Positions 1 to 8,833 of a DNA stretch of 64,000 bases are shown here, one piece after another. A program made the translations under genes and the position numbers. The stretch's first letter is position 1, and every line of letters starts with the position of its first letter. This DNA is from Methylomicrobium lacus LW14 (GTDB lineage: Bacteria > Pseudomonadota > Gammaproteobacteria > Methylococcales > Methylomonadaceae), in assembly GCF_000527095.1 (NCBI RefSeq), contig NZ_AZUN01000001.1, forward strand, positions 248,001 to 312,000, given 5' to 3'. The notes beneath the pieces are model-generated. The model did not search any database, was not told where the DNA came from, and was given only the letters and a program-made list of their open reading frames with translations.

Positions 1-1
1 T

Positions 2-871
2 TTGCAGGCTATGGGAGCGGACTTTTATCCACGTTTAACTGCAATCGCCAGGGACAACAGCGAATGCAACCGTGTGGTGAATGAGCAGGCCCATGTCAGT
101 TTGTTGCTGGCAGGTCCGGGTGTGATAGGAACCCTGACATTCGCACCACTGGTCATCGCACTCTTTTATACGTCTAAATTCGAAGGGGCGGTGGAAATTT
201 TGCGCTGGCTATGTTTGGGTATGACCCTGCGCGTGATTTCTTGGCCTATGGGCTTCATTATCGTGGCCAAAGGCGTGCAAAACCTGATTATATTTTCCGA
301 GTTGGCTTGGACTGTCGTTTATCTTGGCCTTGCGTGGCTTAGTGTAAGTGCTTTCGGTTTGAAAGGCGCCGGTATCGCGTTCTTTGGATCGTATGTGTTT
401 CATGTACTTATGATCTACGTAATTGTGAGGAGGCTCAGCGGTTTTCGCTGGACTGATGCCAATTTACAAACGAGTTTCCTTTTTCTTGCCTTAATCACAG
501 TTGTTTTCTGTAGCTATTATGCATTGCCGCCCTTGTTGGCGATGGGTATCGGTACGCTGGCTGTTTTGCTGAGTGGTGTTTACTCGATTCAAGTTCTCCT
601 CAATCTCATCTCCCTGGATCAGATTCCCAGACCCGTTTTAAAGCTACTAGGGTGGTTCCGTCTTATCAGTTTTAGTTTGAGCGAATACAATGACTTAGGT
701 CCATTGGTTAAAGCGGCGACAGGCGGCACAGTTGTTGAAAATAAGGCGTTAGTAAACCTAAACCGCTTGATTTTTGCATTCATGATGTGCACGGTGTTTT
801 CCATGTGGGCGCACTGGTATCAAGGGATCTATAGCTGGCCGGCTGGATGGGTGTTTTTGCGTCGGGGTTAG
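2..871 (+). CDS. Oligosaccharide flippase, Wzx/MATE-like (5' partial)
   Basis: This is the C-terminal part of a polytopic inner-membrane protein. The frame is open from the first bases of the window, so the true start lies upstream. The visible 289 residues contain at least six hydrophobic segments. The first part (FYPRLTAIARDN, then a hydrophobic run and a segment around GMTLRVISWPMGF) resembles the second half of O-antigen translocases, which move lipid-linked glycan units across the inner membrane. The last 80 residues are an unusual tail with one further hydrophobic stretch. The next genes (barrel protein, Wza-like exporter, exosortase) lie on the opposite strand but fit an exopolysaccharide locus. 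The family call is from residue pattern only and the substrate is unknown. Confidence 0.7.
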   Translation: MQAMGADFYPRLTAIARDNSECNRVVNEQAHVSLLLAGPGVIGTLTFAPLVIALFYTSKFEGAVEILRWLCLGMTLRVISWPMGFIIVAKGVQNLIIFSELAWTVVYLGLAWLSVSAFGLKGAGIAFFGSYVFHVLMIYVIVRRLSGFRWTDANLQTSFLFLALITVVFCSYYALPPLLAMGIGTLAVLLSGVYSIQVLLNLISLDQIPRPVLKLLGWFRLISFSLSEYNDLGPLVKAATGGTVVENKALVNLNRLIFAFMMCTVFSMWAHWYQGIYSWPAGWVFLRRG

Positions 872-981
872 AGAGGCAGTTTAGTTCCACGGTAAAGTGG
901 TTAGGATAAGTTATAAAAATGCCCGAGGGTCAAGCTGATCTTTTCTCTGGAGTAGTGCAGGCGCCTGGCCGGATCGGTAAG

Positions 982-2220
982 TTAACGGGAAACTCTAATT
1001 CCATCCCAGGAATAGTTTAGAAAAAGCATTACGAGGTTAGAATCACTCGTCCCTACGTTAAAATTTTGCAAATTCTGGTCTTGTTTGTAATTCTGCCAAC
1101 GGTAAACGTAGCTGCCTTTGAGTTGCCAGTGTTTCTCGAGTTCCCAGGTAAGGCCGGCGGCCCCAGTGAAGTAAGTGCGATTAAACTGAGTGTTTGAATT
1201 ATCAGTCGACTTGCCGATCGATTGGCTAAGTGAATAGCTACTAGAAAGATCCAGCATCAGATCCCGGGTTAGATGGTATGAATAATTAGCGAAGGCGGAT
1301 TGGGTTTGCAGCGTTTGGCCGATAGCGCTTGGGTTAACGGTGTTAGAATAACCGATAGAGAAGTCAGTCACCTGTCCATTGTAGTTTAAATTGATGTTTG
1401 CGACACGACCCAGCGTCATCGAGGAATTCTGTATAGAGGAGGTATCATTCGAACCGGGCTGGGTGTCAACCCATACGGGGCCTCCGCCTGCGCCAACTGT
1501 CCATAAGCGATCAATTTTGTAATCCGCACCGAGTTGAAAACCATACAGATTTTGTGTCGAAGTGTTCGACCCTGTGTATTGGATGTTGGAAAAATAGAGT
1601 TTCTCATTTAGGGAGAGGCGTTGGCTCCATTCATGCTTTCCACCTAAGTGAACGGTGTAGTTATCATTGCCGCTGAAAATTGATGAATTATTGTTTAAAG
1701 CGATGCCGCTTTGTGTACTGCTATAGCTTGTTTTGGAGTAAGAAGCATCCAGGATCAACTGATCGCGAGCCGTCCATTGCCAAGTCCACGAAGGAGCCAG
1801 CCGGTAGTTTTCAGCCTGATTGTTAGGCAAAATTACGCCTGTATCCGTGAGCTGTAGGTTATAGGAGCAACTCACGCCGTATCCCCCAGTTAAGCTAAAA
1901 ACGCTGCGATTTTTCCGATAACTGTTGTTAGCGTCCAGGTTAAAATTATCACAATCCCAACGCTGATCGTCATAACGACGAATGTCCGCCCGTCCGCCAA
2001 AGGCAAGGTCCAACACTCCTGACTTTCGAGTGGCTTGGAATCCTGGAGTCAAAAGGTATCCAACAACAGGATCTTTGCGGATAGGATTTAATGAAATATT
2101 ATCGTTATACTGAAGCTCTTGCCCCAAGGCTCCTTCCAAAGCCCATTCGGCGGCGTCTACATCTTGCCCGGAAACACTACAGGCTACAACAAGCAATGCT
2201 ATTTTTCGGTCGCAGTACAT
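982..2220 (-). CDS. Outer-membrane beta-barrel protein of the exopolysaccharide locus
   Basis: The protein has about 412 residues, with a signal-peptide-like N-terminus starting at the ATG whose complement ends at 2220; an in-frame TTG nine codons earlier (2247) is also possible. After residue 30 it is a long series of alternating hydrophobic/polar strands rich in aromatic, Asn and Ser residues, and it ends with a strand NYSWDGIRV close to the C-terminus, as outer-membrane barrels do. Barrel proteins of this kind recur in exosortase/PEP-CTERM exopolysaccharide loci. The gene follows the Wza-like exporter on the same strand by 16 bases, so the two are probably co-transcribed. A role as the outer-membrane exit or an associated porin is inferred from position. 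Confidence 0.7.
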   Translation of the reverse strand: MYCDRKIALLVVACSVSGQDVDAAEWALEGALGQELQYNDNISLNPIRKDPVVGYLLTPGFQATRKSGVLDLAFGGRADIRRYDDQRWDCDNFNLDANNSYRKNRSVFSLTGGYGVSCSYNLQLTDTGVILPNNQAENYRLAPSWTWQWTARDQLILDASYSKTSYSSTQSGIALNNNSSIFSGNDNYTVHLGGKHEWSQRLSLNEKLYFSNIQYTGSNTSTQNLYGFQLGADYKIDRLWTVGAGGGPVWVDTQPGSNDTSSIQNSSMTLGRVANINLNYNGQVTDFSIGYSNTVNPSAIGQTLQTQSAFANYSYHLTRDLMLDLSSSYSLSQSIGKSTDNSNTQFNRTYFTGAAGLTWELEKHWQLKGSYVYRWQNYKQDQNLQNFNVGTSDSNLVMLFLNYSWDGIRVSR

Positions 2221-2236
2221 GCTTTTCTCGGATAAT

Positions 2237-2836
2237 TCAAGGTACAACGACAGTATCGCCGCTTTGCAGCAGAATATTTGATTCTATGTTCTCGCCATCT
2301 TCCACGTCGCCATATTCGAAGGGAAAGGAGCGGGTGTGGCCGTCTGCTTCACGCCTCAAAACGATAATACTGTTTTTTTTGGCAAATGCCGTCAAGCCTT
2401 CAGCCATGCTCAAGGCTTGCATCACATCGGTGGGGCCTTTCATTATGAATTTCCCCGGCTTAGTGACCTGACCGGTAACATAAATAACATTGCCTTCGGC
2501 CGCCATCAGGCTGACATTTATTTCGGAGTCGGGGATAAATTTAGTCAGACGTTCCCGCAGCGACTTGGCTAACTCCTCGGTCGTTTTGCCGGCAGCGGCG
2601 ACATGCCCGACTAAGGGAAAAGAAATCGTGCCATCAGGCAACACCACGACCTCCTGTTTCAATTTTTCCTCTTCCCAAACGGTGATTTCCAGTTTGTCGC
2701 CTGGGTTAAGGCGGTAACTGTCACCAGCCAGGGCGAAAGCCTGATTGGACAGCCACAGTATGCAGCCGAAAAAAAAGGCGAAAACATAGCCATTATTATA
2801 TGGAAATATCAAGCTCTTTGAGGTGGACGTATTCAT
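2237..2836 (-). CDS. Polysaccharide export protein, Wza family
   Basis: The 199-residue protein has an N-terminal hydrophobic signal segment (residues 15-36) followed by a polysaccharide export domain beginning YRLNPGDKLEITVW and containing VVLPDGTISFPLVGHV. An SLBB-type domain follows (VIYVTGQVTKPGKF to the C-terminal LLQSGDTVVVP). This is the short form of the Wza family, which forms the periplasmic/outer-membrane exit of exopolysaccharide machines. No lipobox cysteine is evident in the signal region. An AGGATA ribosome binding site sits a few bases before the ATG. It overlaps nothing but lies directly upstream of the barrel gene and probably shares its transcript. Confidence 0.88.
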   Translation of the reverse strand: MNTSTSKSLIFPYNNGYVFAFFFGCILWLSNQAFALAGDSYRLNPGDKLEITVWEEEKLKQEVVVLPDGTISFPLVGHVAAAGKTTEELAKSLRERLTKFIPDSEINVSLMAAEGNVIYVTGQVTKPGKFIMKGPTDVMQALSMAEGLTAFAKKNSIIVLRREADGHTRSFPFEYGDVEDGENIESNILLQSGDTVVVP

Positions 2837-3231
2837 TTGCTAGTTATCCTAAATCGTCGTGTAAATTCAACAATATATTGACCAACAAGCTGGGGCTGCA
2901 AGATTTCAAACCCCCGATTCCTGATGGAAAATCAGCCCTTTAGTGTCCTATCCCATTGCGATAGCTTCTCTTGGTGTCACGAGGCATTGCAGGCGTTTGC
3001 TGAGGAAAATTTCCAATTTCTTCCCGTACGTTTTTGAGCAGGTCTTTATTCAATTTATAAGGGTATCATTGCTAGAAGTCAATAGAAGAAATATTTTGTT
3101 ACAAGAACTGACTGAATGAGTTTCCTGCATGGTAACCCTTGGATAAGTTTAGTCTATTTGTAACGCAACTATTTCGCATACGGTAGGCGCTGAACGAGAA
3201 TCTTACTGGCAGCGTTTTAAAATTGAATTTT
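2837..3231. other. Intergenic region, no gene seen
   Basis: This 395-base stretch lies between the Wza-like gene and the L-2-hydroxyglutarate oxidase gene, both on the minus strand. It is AT-rich and carries no convincing open frame. It probably holds the promoter of the export genes and the 3' end of the upstream transcript; no clear terminator hairpin was found. Confidence 0.5.
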
Positions 3232-4428
3232 TCAGTTCGACAATTGATTAACGATGTACTCGCCAATTGCCAGTGAAGCTGTAGCGGCAGGACTTGGAGC
3301 GTTAAGCACATGCAAGGCGTCCTGCCGTATTACTAGATAAAAGTCATCCACAAAATCCCCCGAAGGTTTCATCGCTTGCGCGCGAACACCCGCACCGCCG
3401 GGTGCAAGGTCAATAGTGCGAATGTCTGGCACCAGTCGCTGGAGTGCACGGCAGAAATGTGCTTTGCTGCATGACTGAATCAACTCGGTGCATGCCATAG
3501 CCGGATATTTACGGAGAAAACGCCAGAGTCCGGGGAAAAACAGCGTATCCAGCATGTCGCGGGTGTCAAAATTTGTTAATTGGTATCCTTCGCGTGCAAA
3601 AGCGAGAACCGCGTTAGGACCGGCCTCCACGCCACCTTGAATCATCCGTGTGAAATGGACGCCAAGGAATGGGAATTGTGGGTTGGGTACCGGATAAATC
3701 AGATTTTTCACCAAATGCTGGGCTTCCGGTTTGAGGAGGTAATATTCACCGCGAAATGGAACAATGTGTATATCTCGCTGCTCGCCTGCCAGTTTGGCGA
3801 CGAGGTCGCATTGCAACCCTGCGCAATTGATTAGAAAATCGCCATTGAATTCCTCCTTCGTCGTGCTGACGATCCATCCCCTGGCTTTGCGTTCGAGACT
3901 TGTGGCTTTTGCGCCCGTGACGATGTGCCCGCCGCTTTCTTGTACACGGAAAGCCAGTCGATCACAGACCTGCCGGTAATCGACAATGCCTTCTTCAGGC
4001 ACATGCACGGCGGCGATACCATTGACATAGGGCTCGATTTTTCGCATTTCAGTTGCATCGATTTTCCGTAACCCTTGCAGTCCGTTGGCGATACCGCGCC
4101 GGAGTAATTCATCCAGCCGTGGCAGTTCTTCGGATGTCACGGCCACAACGAGCTTGCCGCAGATTTCATGTGGGATACCTTCCGCACGGCAAAATTTTGT
4201 CATTTGCTGAATGCCGGCTACGGCTAATTTTGCCTTGGCTGAGCCGGGTGCATAATAGAGACCCGCGTGTAAGACGCCGCTATTGTGCGTGCTTTGGTGC
4301 GCACCGACGGCAGACTCTTTCTCAAGCAAGGTGACGTTTGCCTGCGGGAATCGCTCCAGGAGCCGATAAGCCGTGGCTAATCCGACCAAACCACCGCCGA
4401 CAATCAGAAAAGTTTTTCGTGAGCCCAT
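3232..4428 (-). CDS. lhgO: L-2-hydroxyglutarate oxidase
   Basis: FAD-dependent oxidoreductase of the DAO fold that converts L-2-hydroxyglutarate to 2-oxoglutarate. The chosen start (ATG with complement ending at 4428) puts the dinucleotide-binding motif FLIVGGGLVGLATAYRL at residue 6, as is usual in the family; a longer frame runs 28 codons upstream into the exosortase gene. Family signatures include HNSGVLHAGLYYAPGS near residue 50, the substrate-side VPFRGEYYLL, and GGAGVRAQAM near the C-terminus. The length of about 398 residues matches LhgO. The gene follows xrtE by 37 bases on the same strand. A metabolic oxidase is not an obvious part of a glycan locus, so its link to the neighbours is unclear. 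Confidence 0.85.
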   Translation of the reverse strand: MGSRKTFLIVGGGLVGLATAYRLLERFPQANVTLLEKESAVGAHQSTHNSGVLHAGLYYAPGSAKAKLAVAGIQQMTKFCRAEGIPHEICGKLVVAVTSEELPRLDELLRRGIANGLQGLRKIDATEMRKIEPYVNGIAAVHVPEEGIVDYRQVCDRLAFRVQESGGHIVTGAKATSLERKARGWIVSTTKEEFNGDFLINCAGLQCDLVAKLAGEQRDIHIVPFRGEYYLLKPEAQHLVKNLIYPVPNPQFPFLGVHFTRMIQGGVEAGPNAVLAFAREGYQLTNFDTRDMLDTLFFPGLWRFLRKYPAMACTELIQSCSKAHFCRALQRLVPDIRTIDLAPGGAGVRAQAMKPSGDFVDDFYLVIRQDALHVLNAPSPAATASLAIGEYIVNQLSN

Positions 4429-4465
4429 AGCATTATGATCAAAAGTTGTGGAGAGGAGTGATTTG

Positions 4466-6127
4466 TCATGACCATAAAGACCATCTTGCTTGCGACAAGA
4501 CGAATATGGCAATCAGCGCGTTAGTCGTCATGTGGGCAATGACGGCGTCTCCCAGTTGCCCACGGCGGTAAAGGGCCAAAGCATAACCCATCCCGGCCAG
4601 AGTGCCAGCAACCCCGCGCTCATGCAGTAGTCCAAAAAGTATGGATGTGAGCAGGAACGAAAACCAGGTGAACTGTCCGGGAGGTACATTTTCAAAGTCT
4701 TTCGCAATCAGCTTACGGATTAAGTAACCGCGGAAGGCAAGTTCCTCGGCCAAAGGCACGGTGATTACCGAGCCGAGCACACGAAAAATCAGCCAAATGG
4801 CTGCTGACTCGCTTGTAAGTTCCGCCAAGCCTTGTGATAAGGGAGTCTTGCTGCTGTCAACATTTGGCTCCAGTAACATCCAGATTATGAATACAGCAGT
4901 TCCGATGGCGGTTGCTTGCCAAGTCCAGTTCGAACTGAGGCTATTATAGGACTTGCGAAAATAGTAAAGCAGTATACTGACAGCCACAACGCGTAGGGGA
5001 TATAGGATGTCAAAGCCGAAGGTGGAAGCTGACGTAATCATCGTGACCGCCATCAGAACCAAGAAAGGAACGATCAGGGCGGCGGCAAGAGATTTGTTGG
5101 CTTTAACCATGGGCAAGTCTGGCTCGGTAACGGCAAAAAACTGCAATCGGTTCGATAGAGCAATCGAGCTGATTGCAATAAGAGTAAAGGCTATCCAGCC
5201 TGCATGCGCGTGAAATCCCTTGAGTGCGACTTCAGGGGAGACGGATGCGCCGATCGCTATCAGCATGGCGATGCGCACGGCGTTGGCCAGCCAGATAACG
5301 ATTATTCCAAGAGGGAAAAGCCAGAAGACTTGCGGAAAGCGTAGCTCCTTGCGAAATAGCCAAAGATAGAGGGCGAGAAATATAGTAATCAGGGATATGC
5401 CTTCGATACCCGAACAGGCGTAACTGATTTCTACTTGGAAAGAGTCTGTGCCTAAAAGAAATGTCTCCGGTTGATAGACGAGATCAGCATAAAACCAGCC
5501 AAGCAGCGAATGGACGAGCTGCAAGGTAGGCATGGCCAGAGAGTTCCAAAATTCATTTTGCCAGAGAATGGAAGTTTCATACTGACCGAGCATTCGCATG
5601 AGAATCCAGGCGCCTATTCCCAATAGACATCCCAAGAGCAATGCCGCACACTCTTGGCGAGCCAGCCGCAGCCAAAAATATCCAGGAGCTAGGGCGAGCA
5701 ACCATGACAGCAGTGTTGCGCTTGCCAGCGCAAACCAACCAGAAAACCAGGGCGCCGAAAGATGGGCGGGATTGGTAGGTGTTTCAAAGATGAGCGCGGT
5801 GACAACTGCGAACGCAGCGAGAGCGAGGATGTGGCATACTAGCCAGACCTGCCAGCGATATTCAACCAGGTGGTTCAGTAAATCGTTGCGAATAATCCTA
5901 AGCCGAGGGCTGAGGATAATGAGATAAGCACCGATAATCCAGAGAACTGCCGGCCAAATCTCTTTCGAAAAATGGAACAGCCACGCTGACCAATTGGCAT
6001 CATTTGCCAAGAGAGGAGGCACTTCATACCGAGCGGTTAACACCACGAGTTCGAGTGCGAATATTACCAGAAGCAAAATCCAGCGAATCACAAACTTCTT
6101 CGGGGGGGCGAGTACGTAACCTTGCAT
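4466..6127 (-). CDS. xrtE: Exosortase E fused to a CPBP protease (VPEID-CTERM system)
   Basis: A polytopic membrane protein of about 553 residues with two domains. The numbering here counts from the GTG one codon upstream of the chosen ATG. The first half is an exosortase: the catalytic cysteine is in SYACSGIEG (Cys239), the arginine in NAVRIAML (Arg286) and the histidine in GFHAHAGW (His307/309). The second half is a CPBP (CaaX-like) intramembrane metalloprotease with EELAFRGYL (462-470), FGLLHERG (His503) and HMTTNA (His533, Asn537). This fusion is the defining architecture of exosortase E, which cleaves proteins carrying a VPEID-CTERM tail. A matching substrate is encoded just upstream on the same strand. 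Transpeptidase/protease roles come from family knowledge; the pairing is seen directly. Confidence 0.93.
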   Translation of the reverse strand: MQGYVLAPPKKFVIRWILLLVIFALELVVLTARYEVPPLLANDANWSAWLFHFSKEIWPAVLWIIGAYLIILSPRLRIIRNDLLNHLVEYRWQVWLVCHILALAAFAVVTALIFETPTNPAHLSAPWFSGWFALASATLLSWLLALAPGYFWLRLARQECAALLLGCLLGIGAWILMRMLGQYETSILWQNEFWNSLAMPTLQLVHSLLGWFYADLVYQPETFLLGTDSFQVEISYACSGIEGISLITIFLALYLWLFRKELRFPQVFWLFPLGIIVIWLANAVRIAMLIAIGASVSPEVALKGFHAHAGWIAFTLIAISSIALSNRLQFFAVTEPDLPMVKANKSLAAALIVPFLVLMAVTMITSASTFGFDILYPLRVVAVSILLYYFRKSYNSLSSNWTWQATAIGTAVFIIWMLLEPNVDSSKTPLSQGLAELTSESAAIWLIFRVLGSVITVPLAEELAFRGYLIRKLIAKDFENVPPGQFTWFSFLLTSILFGLLHERGVAGTLAGMGYALALYRRGQLGDAVIAHMTTNALIAIFVLSQARWSLWS

Positions 6128-6282
6128 CACAATTCATTCACTAAAGCCATGTGCATAAAATAATTTAGGCGCTTGAAACATCGATTCCCTTAGGTCTGAA
6201 CCTTCGTTGCGTTCGGGGCTAAAGCGCTTGTCGAAGAATGGTTTCGTCGAAACAACAGGGAGCATGATTTACTAAAGACAAA

Positions 6283-6311
6283 CCGGGTCAGAAAACTGCG
6301 TTCTGACCCGG
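6283..6311 (-). terminator. Hairpin terminator after the VPEID-CTERM gene
   Basis: A perfect 11-bp inverted repeat (6283-6293 with 6301-6311) and 7-base loop lies 26 bases beyond the stop of the VPEID-CTERM gene. On the minus strand it is followed by a T-rich stretch. It separates the substrate gene from xrtE, so xrtE may be transcribed from its own promoter or by read-through. Confidence 0.75.
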
Positions 6312-6336
6312 CTTCCAATCTTAATGCCGAGGAATG

Positions 6337-6612
6337 TTAAGAGCGTTTAGATCTAGCTCTTTCACCCGCTAGCAACAAAACGCCTGTTAGCAAAGCGATC
6401 GCACTGGTTCCGGAGACCGCATCAATTTCTGGTGCTGTATAGGATGCTCCACCCTTACTGCTGTTGGAACTGCCGCGCGCATGATTTTGCGGGTGCGGGA
6501 TGGAGTGCGAACCCACGCGCTGGATGTGTTGGCGGAAGTCGGGTCTGGCGAAAGCACTGCCCGTAGCCAACAGCAAAAGCGTTACTGCCGTTATTATTTG
6601 TCTAATTTTCAT
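6337..6612 (-). CDS. Small secreted protein with a VPEID-CTERM sorting tail
   Basis: A 91-residue protein. The start at the ATG (complement ending at 6612) is preceded by a GAGGTG ribosome binding site at about 6 bases. Residues 1-22 are a classical signal peptide ending SAFA. The middle (23-58) is low in hydrophobicity and rich in His, Gln, Ser and Gly. The C-terminus is a tripartite sorting signal: APEID at 60-64, a hydrophobic helix (about 70-82), then a basic end (RARSKRS). This matches the tail recognised by exosortase E, encoded next door. The mature part has no recognisable domain; it may be a small surface or matrix protein. The sorting signal is seen directly; the function of the mature part is unknown. 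Confidence 0.85.
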   Translation of the reverse strand: MKIRQIITAVTLLLLATGSAFARPDFRQHIQRVGSHSIPHPQNHARGSSNSSKGGASYTAPEIDAVSGTSAIALLTGVLLLAGERARSKRS

Positions 6613-7245
6613 AATACACCTCATTTTTAGTTTGTTAAAAAAATTAATCCATTATCTGCAAACTAACGCTTTAGCATATAATGGTTCGCTTATTTAAAGA
6701 CAAATCATCTCCGATTTATCCATTAGCTTTCCGCGTAAGTGAGACTTAATATTTTATGGCAAGTTCATGAAAATTACTATTTCAATGGAATGAGTCACAT
6801 CTAGTGGCATAGGCTGATTCCATAACAGCCGCAAAAGAGCTGTTCTCTGTACGCGACGAAAAATTTGCCCTCAGGCGCTCAATATGTTCTGAGGAGGCGG
6901 GGTTGGGGATCCATCAACCGGACGGAAAGCTACTACTGGTCGAAAATGACTGCGTTCTCATAACCAGGCCTGCAGTCAACAATCGGGATCGTTTTCGCCC
7001 ACTGCCCGCGGAGGGGTCTGAATGTGGTTGAGGCGTGCTGGCTTTGCTGGCAAGGCATCGCTCTTCCTGTGTTTGACTGTGTGCGCCCAGACCGGCTCTC
7101 CATCAAGGCGTTCCGCCTCCCAATTGTGGTCTATGCGGGTCTAGGGCCAATCGTCCGGGACGGCCAATCGAACCTGCAAAGGCAAAGCTTTTTTTGTAAA
7201 ATTAACTGCCTTTTTATAAGTCCATAACATTTAGAGTAACTGATC
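6613..7245. other. Long intergenic region with one weak small ORF
   Basis: About 630 bases separate the divergent VPEID-CTERM and lipoprotein genes. Only one candidate gene is visible: a 40-codon frame from the ATG at 7022 to the TAG at 7142-7144, with a good GGAGGGG site at 7010-7016. Its product begins with an arginine-rich end and a hydrophobic run ending VCAQTG, like a signal peptide, but the rest looks random. A weak AGGCA/TGCCT stem with T-rich flanks lies just before the lipoprotein gene. The remainder shows nothing I can name. Confidence 0.35.
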
Positions 7246-7551
7246 ATGAAAAATCATTTCACTACCCGGCCTAATCTGACTATCGCTAGCTTAATTTTAG
7301 TGCTTAGCGGCTGTGCATCTAATCCTGAACCAGCTCCGGCGACCATCCTTTCCGGAGAAGAAATGCTGCGCGAAAGCCAAGGTATAGCCAGCTTGGGGGG
7401 TAGATGGAAGCAGGGCAAGCAATTGGTTGATCGCGGCAATACTTTAGTCGCCGAAGGTCAAAATAAAATTGATGAAGGTAGGCGAATGATTGCAGAAGGT
7501 GAAAAAGTGATGCGCGAAAGCGAGGAAAACTATAAAAAAATTAAAAAATAA
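7246..7551 (+). CDS. Small outer-membrane lipoprotein of unknown function
   Basis: A 101-residue protein with a lipoprotein signal peptide: positive N-terminus, hydrophobic stretch and lipobox LVLSGC with the lipidated Cys at 23, followed by ASNPEPAPA. The mature part is strongly charged and predicted helical, with a repeated short pattern (VDRGNTLVAEGQ, IDEGRRMIAEGE, MRESEE) spaced at about 11 residues, which suggests an extended coiled helix. The residue after Cys is Ala, so outer-membrane sorting is expected. No known domain was recognised. It is monocistronic: no gene follows closely on the same strand. Confidence 0.75.
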   Translation: MKNHFTTRPNLTIASLILVLSGCASNPEPAPATILSGEEMLRESQGIASLGGRWKQGKQLVDRGNTLVAEGQNKIDEGRRMIAEGEKVMRESEENYKKIKK

Positions 7552-7559
7552 ACATTTTG

Positions 7560-7667
7560 CTGGTTCCCGCGCTCCATGTAGTAACCGAGGGCGGGACGCA
7601 CCAGCGTTCCGTCTCGCGGCGCTGGCGCATCGTTACTGCATTTCCAGGCGTGGCGCGTGGGAACCAG
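7560..7667. repeat. Palindromic intergenic repeat
   Basis: The unit begins CTGGTTCCCGCGC (7560-7572) and ends with the near-complement GCGCGTGGGAACCAG (7653-7667). A second partial copy with the same start lies at 11311-11339. This pattern is typical of REP-like dispersed elements that can fold into a long hairpin. It sits immediately after the lipoprotein gene and may also end its transcript. Confidence 0.6.
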
Positions 7668-7820
7668 AAAGGGGCATGCGCCTCAGCACCCGACCGATAA
7701 TCTCGCGAGTGTAGATCCTTGATGCCCGTCGAATACGACCAGCCTTCAGCCGCTTGAATGTAGGTCAGACCGTTGCCTCCCTCATCATTGAAGGAGCACG
7801 CGGGACCGGACTTTCTACGC

Positions 7821-8739
7821 CTATTTTTCGTCCAAATTTCCATACCGTTCCGACAGAAAATCAATCAGCGCTCGCACGGAGGGAAGCAAGCCTCTGCGCG
7901 ATGGATACACCGCATGAATGATTTCCCGATTGGGCGCCCATTCCGGCAACACCTTGACCAGCGTCCCGTCAGCCAGTTCTTCCTGGATAAACATGGCGGG
8001 CAGCTTAGTTACCCAATCCCCGCAACGGCCGCAGAGCGCAGGGCAATCATGTCGTTCGCAATAAACTTTGGCTTATGGCGAAATGAGACTTGTGCGTTAT
8101 CCGGGGCCGACAGAATCCAAACGTGTTCATCTTGAGGCGTCCCATGCGACAGACTCGGCCGTTCAGCCAGATCCGACGGAGCGCTTGGCAAGCTGTATCT
8201 TTCGATCAGGGCAGGGCTGGCAACCAGGCATTGCCGGCGATCCGAGAAAATACGCATGACCAGATCGCTGTTCTCTATCGGCGGTTGACGGACCCGGATT
8301 GCCAGGTCAATGCCTTTTCCGACCGGATCGCCCCTGCGGTTGCTTGCCTCAAGATGAATCGCAACCAAGGGATTCAAGGTCATAAAATCGGCAAGCAGGC
8401 TTCCGACATGAGCGTGCACAACGCCGGAGGGCAGGCCATTCTGAGCGTTCCGCACGGTTTGGCGCGCGTGACATCGATCGATTCCTGAGCTGCCTCGGCC
8501 TCAATGAGCATCGCATTGCAATGTTCGTAATAAGTTTGTCCAATCTCGGTAATCGAAAAACGCTGGGTCGAGCGCTGAATCAATCTGACTCCCAGTCGGT
8601 CCTCTAATAGAGCGATCCTTCGGCTCAACTTCGACTTGGGGATACCCAGTGCCCGGCCGGCAGAGGCGAAGCCGCCGTGGTCAACCACTTTGACAGAGTA
8701 GTAAAGGTCGTTCAGGTCCTGCATGGTTCTATTGTCCAA
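7821..8739 (-). pseudogene. LysR-family regulator broken by two frameshifts
   Basis: The three pieces of one LysR protein of about 305 residues lie in order in three frames. The N-terminal piece (8739 down to about 8420) has the winged HTH with GGFASAGRALGIPKSKLSRR. The middle piece (to about 8010) has the substrate domain, including HVGSLLADFM and DLAIRVRQPP. The C-terminal piece ends at the TAG at 7821-7823 and contains LPAMFIQEELADGTLV. Each junction fits the loss of one base: one near GTGCACGC at about 8420 and one at a GGG run near 8011. It faces the pirin gene, the usual layout for a LysR activator and its target. It is broken as written, but two sequencing errors are an alternative. 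Confidence 0.8.
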
Positions 8740-8833
8740 TTTATAGAACGATTTAATCTATTTTTGCCATCTACACAATACACTGTCTTATCAATATACT
8801 GCAATCGTCAATCACATATATCAGGAGCAAGCC

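Noticed and set aside
6841..7245. Possible c-di-GMP riboswitch or similar leader before the lipoprotein gene
   Set aside because: I could not find the conserved core of any riboswitch class by eye.
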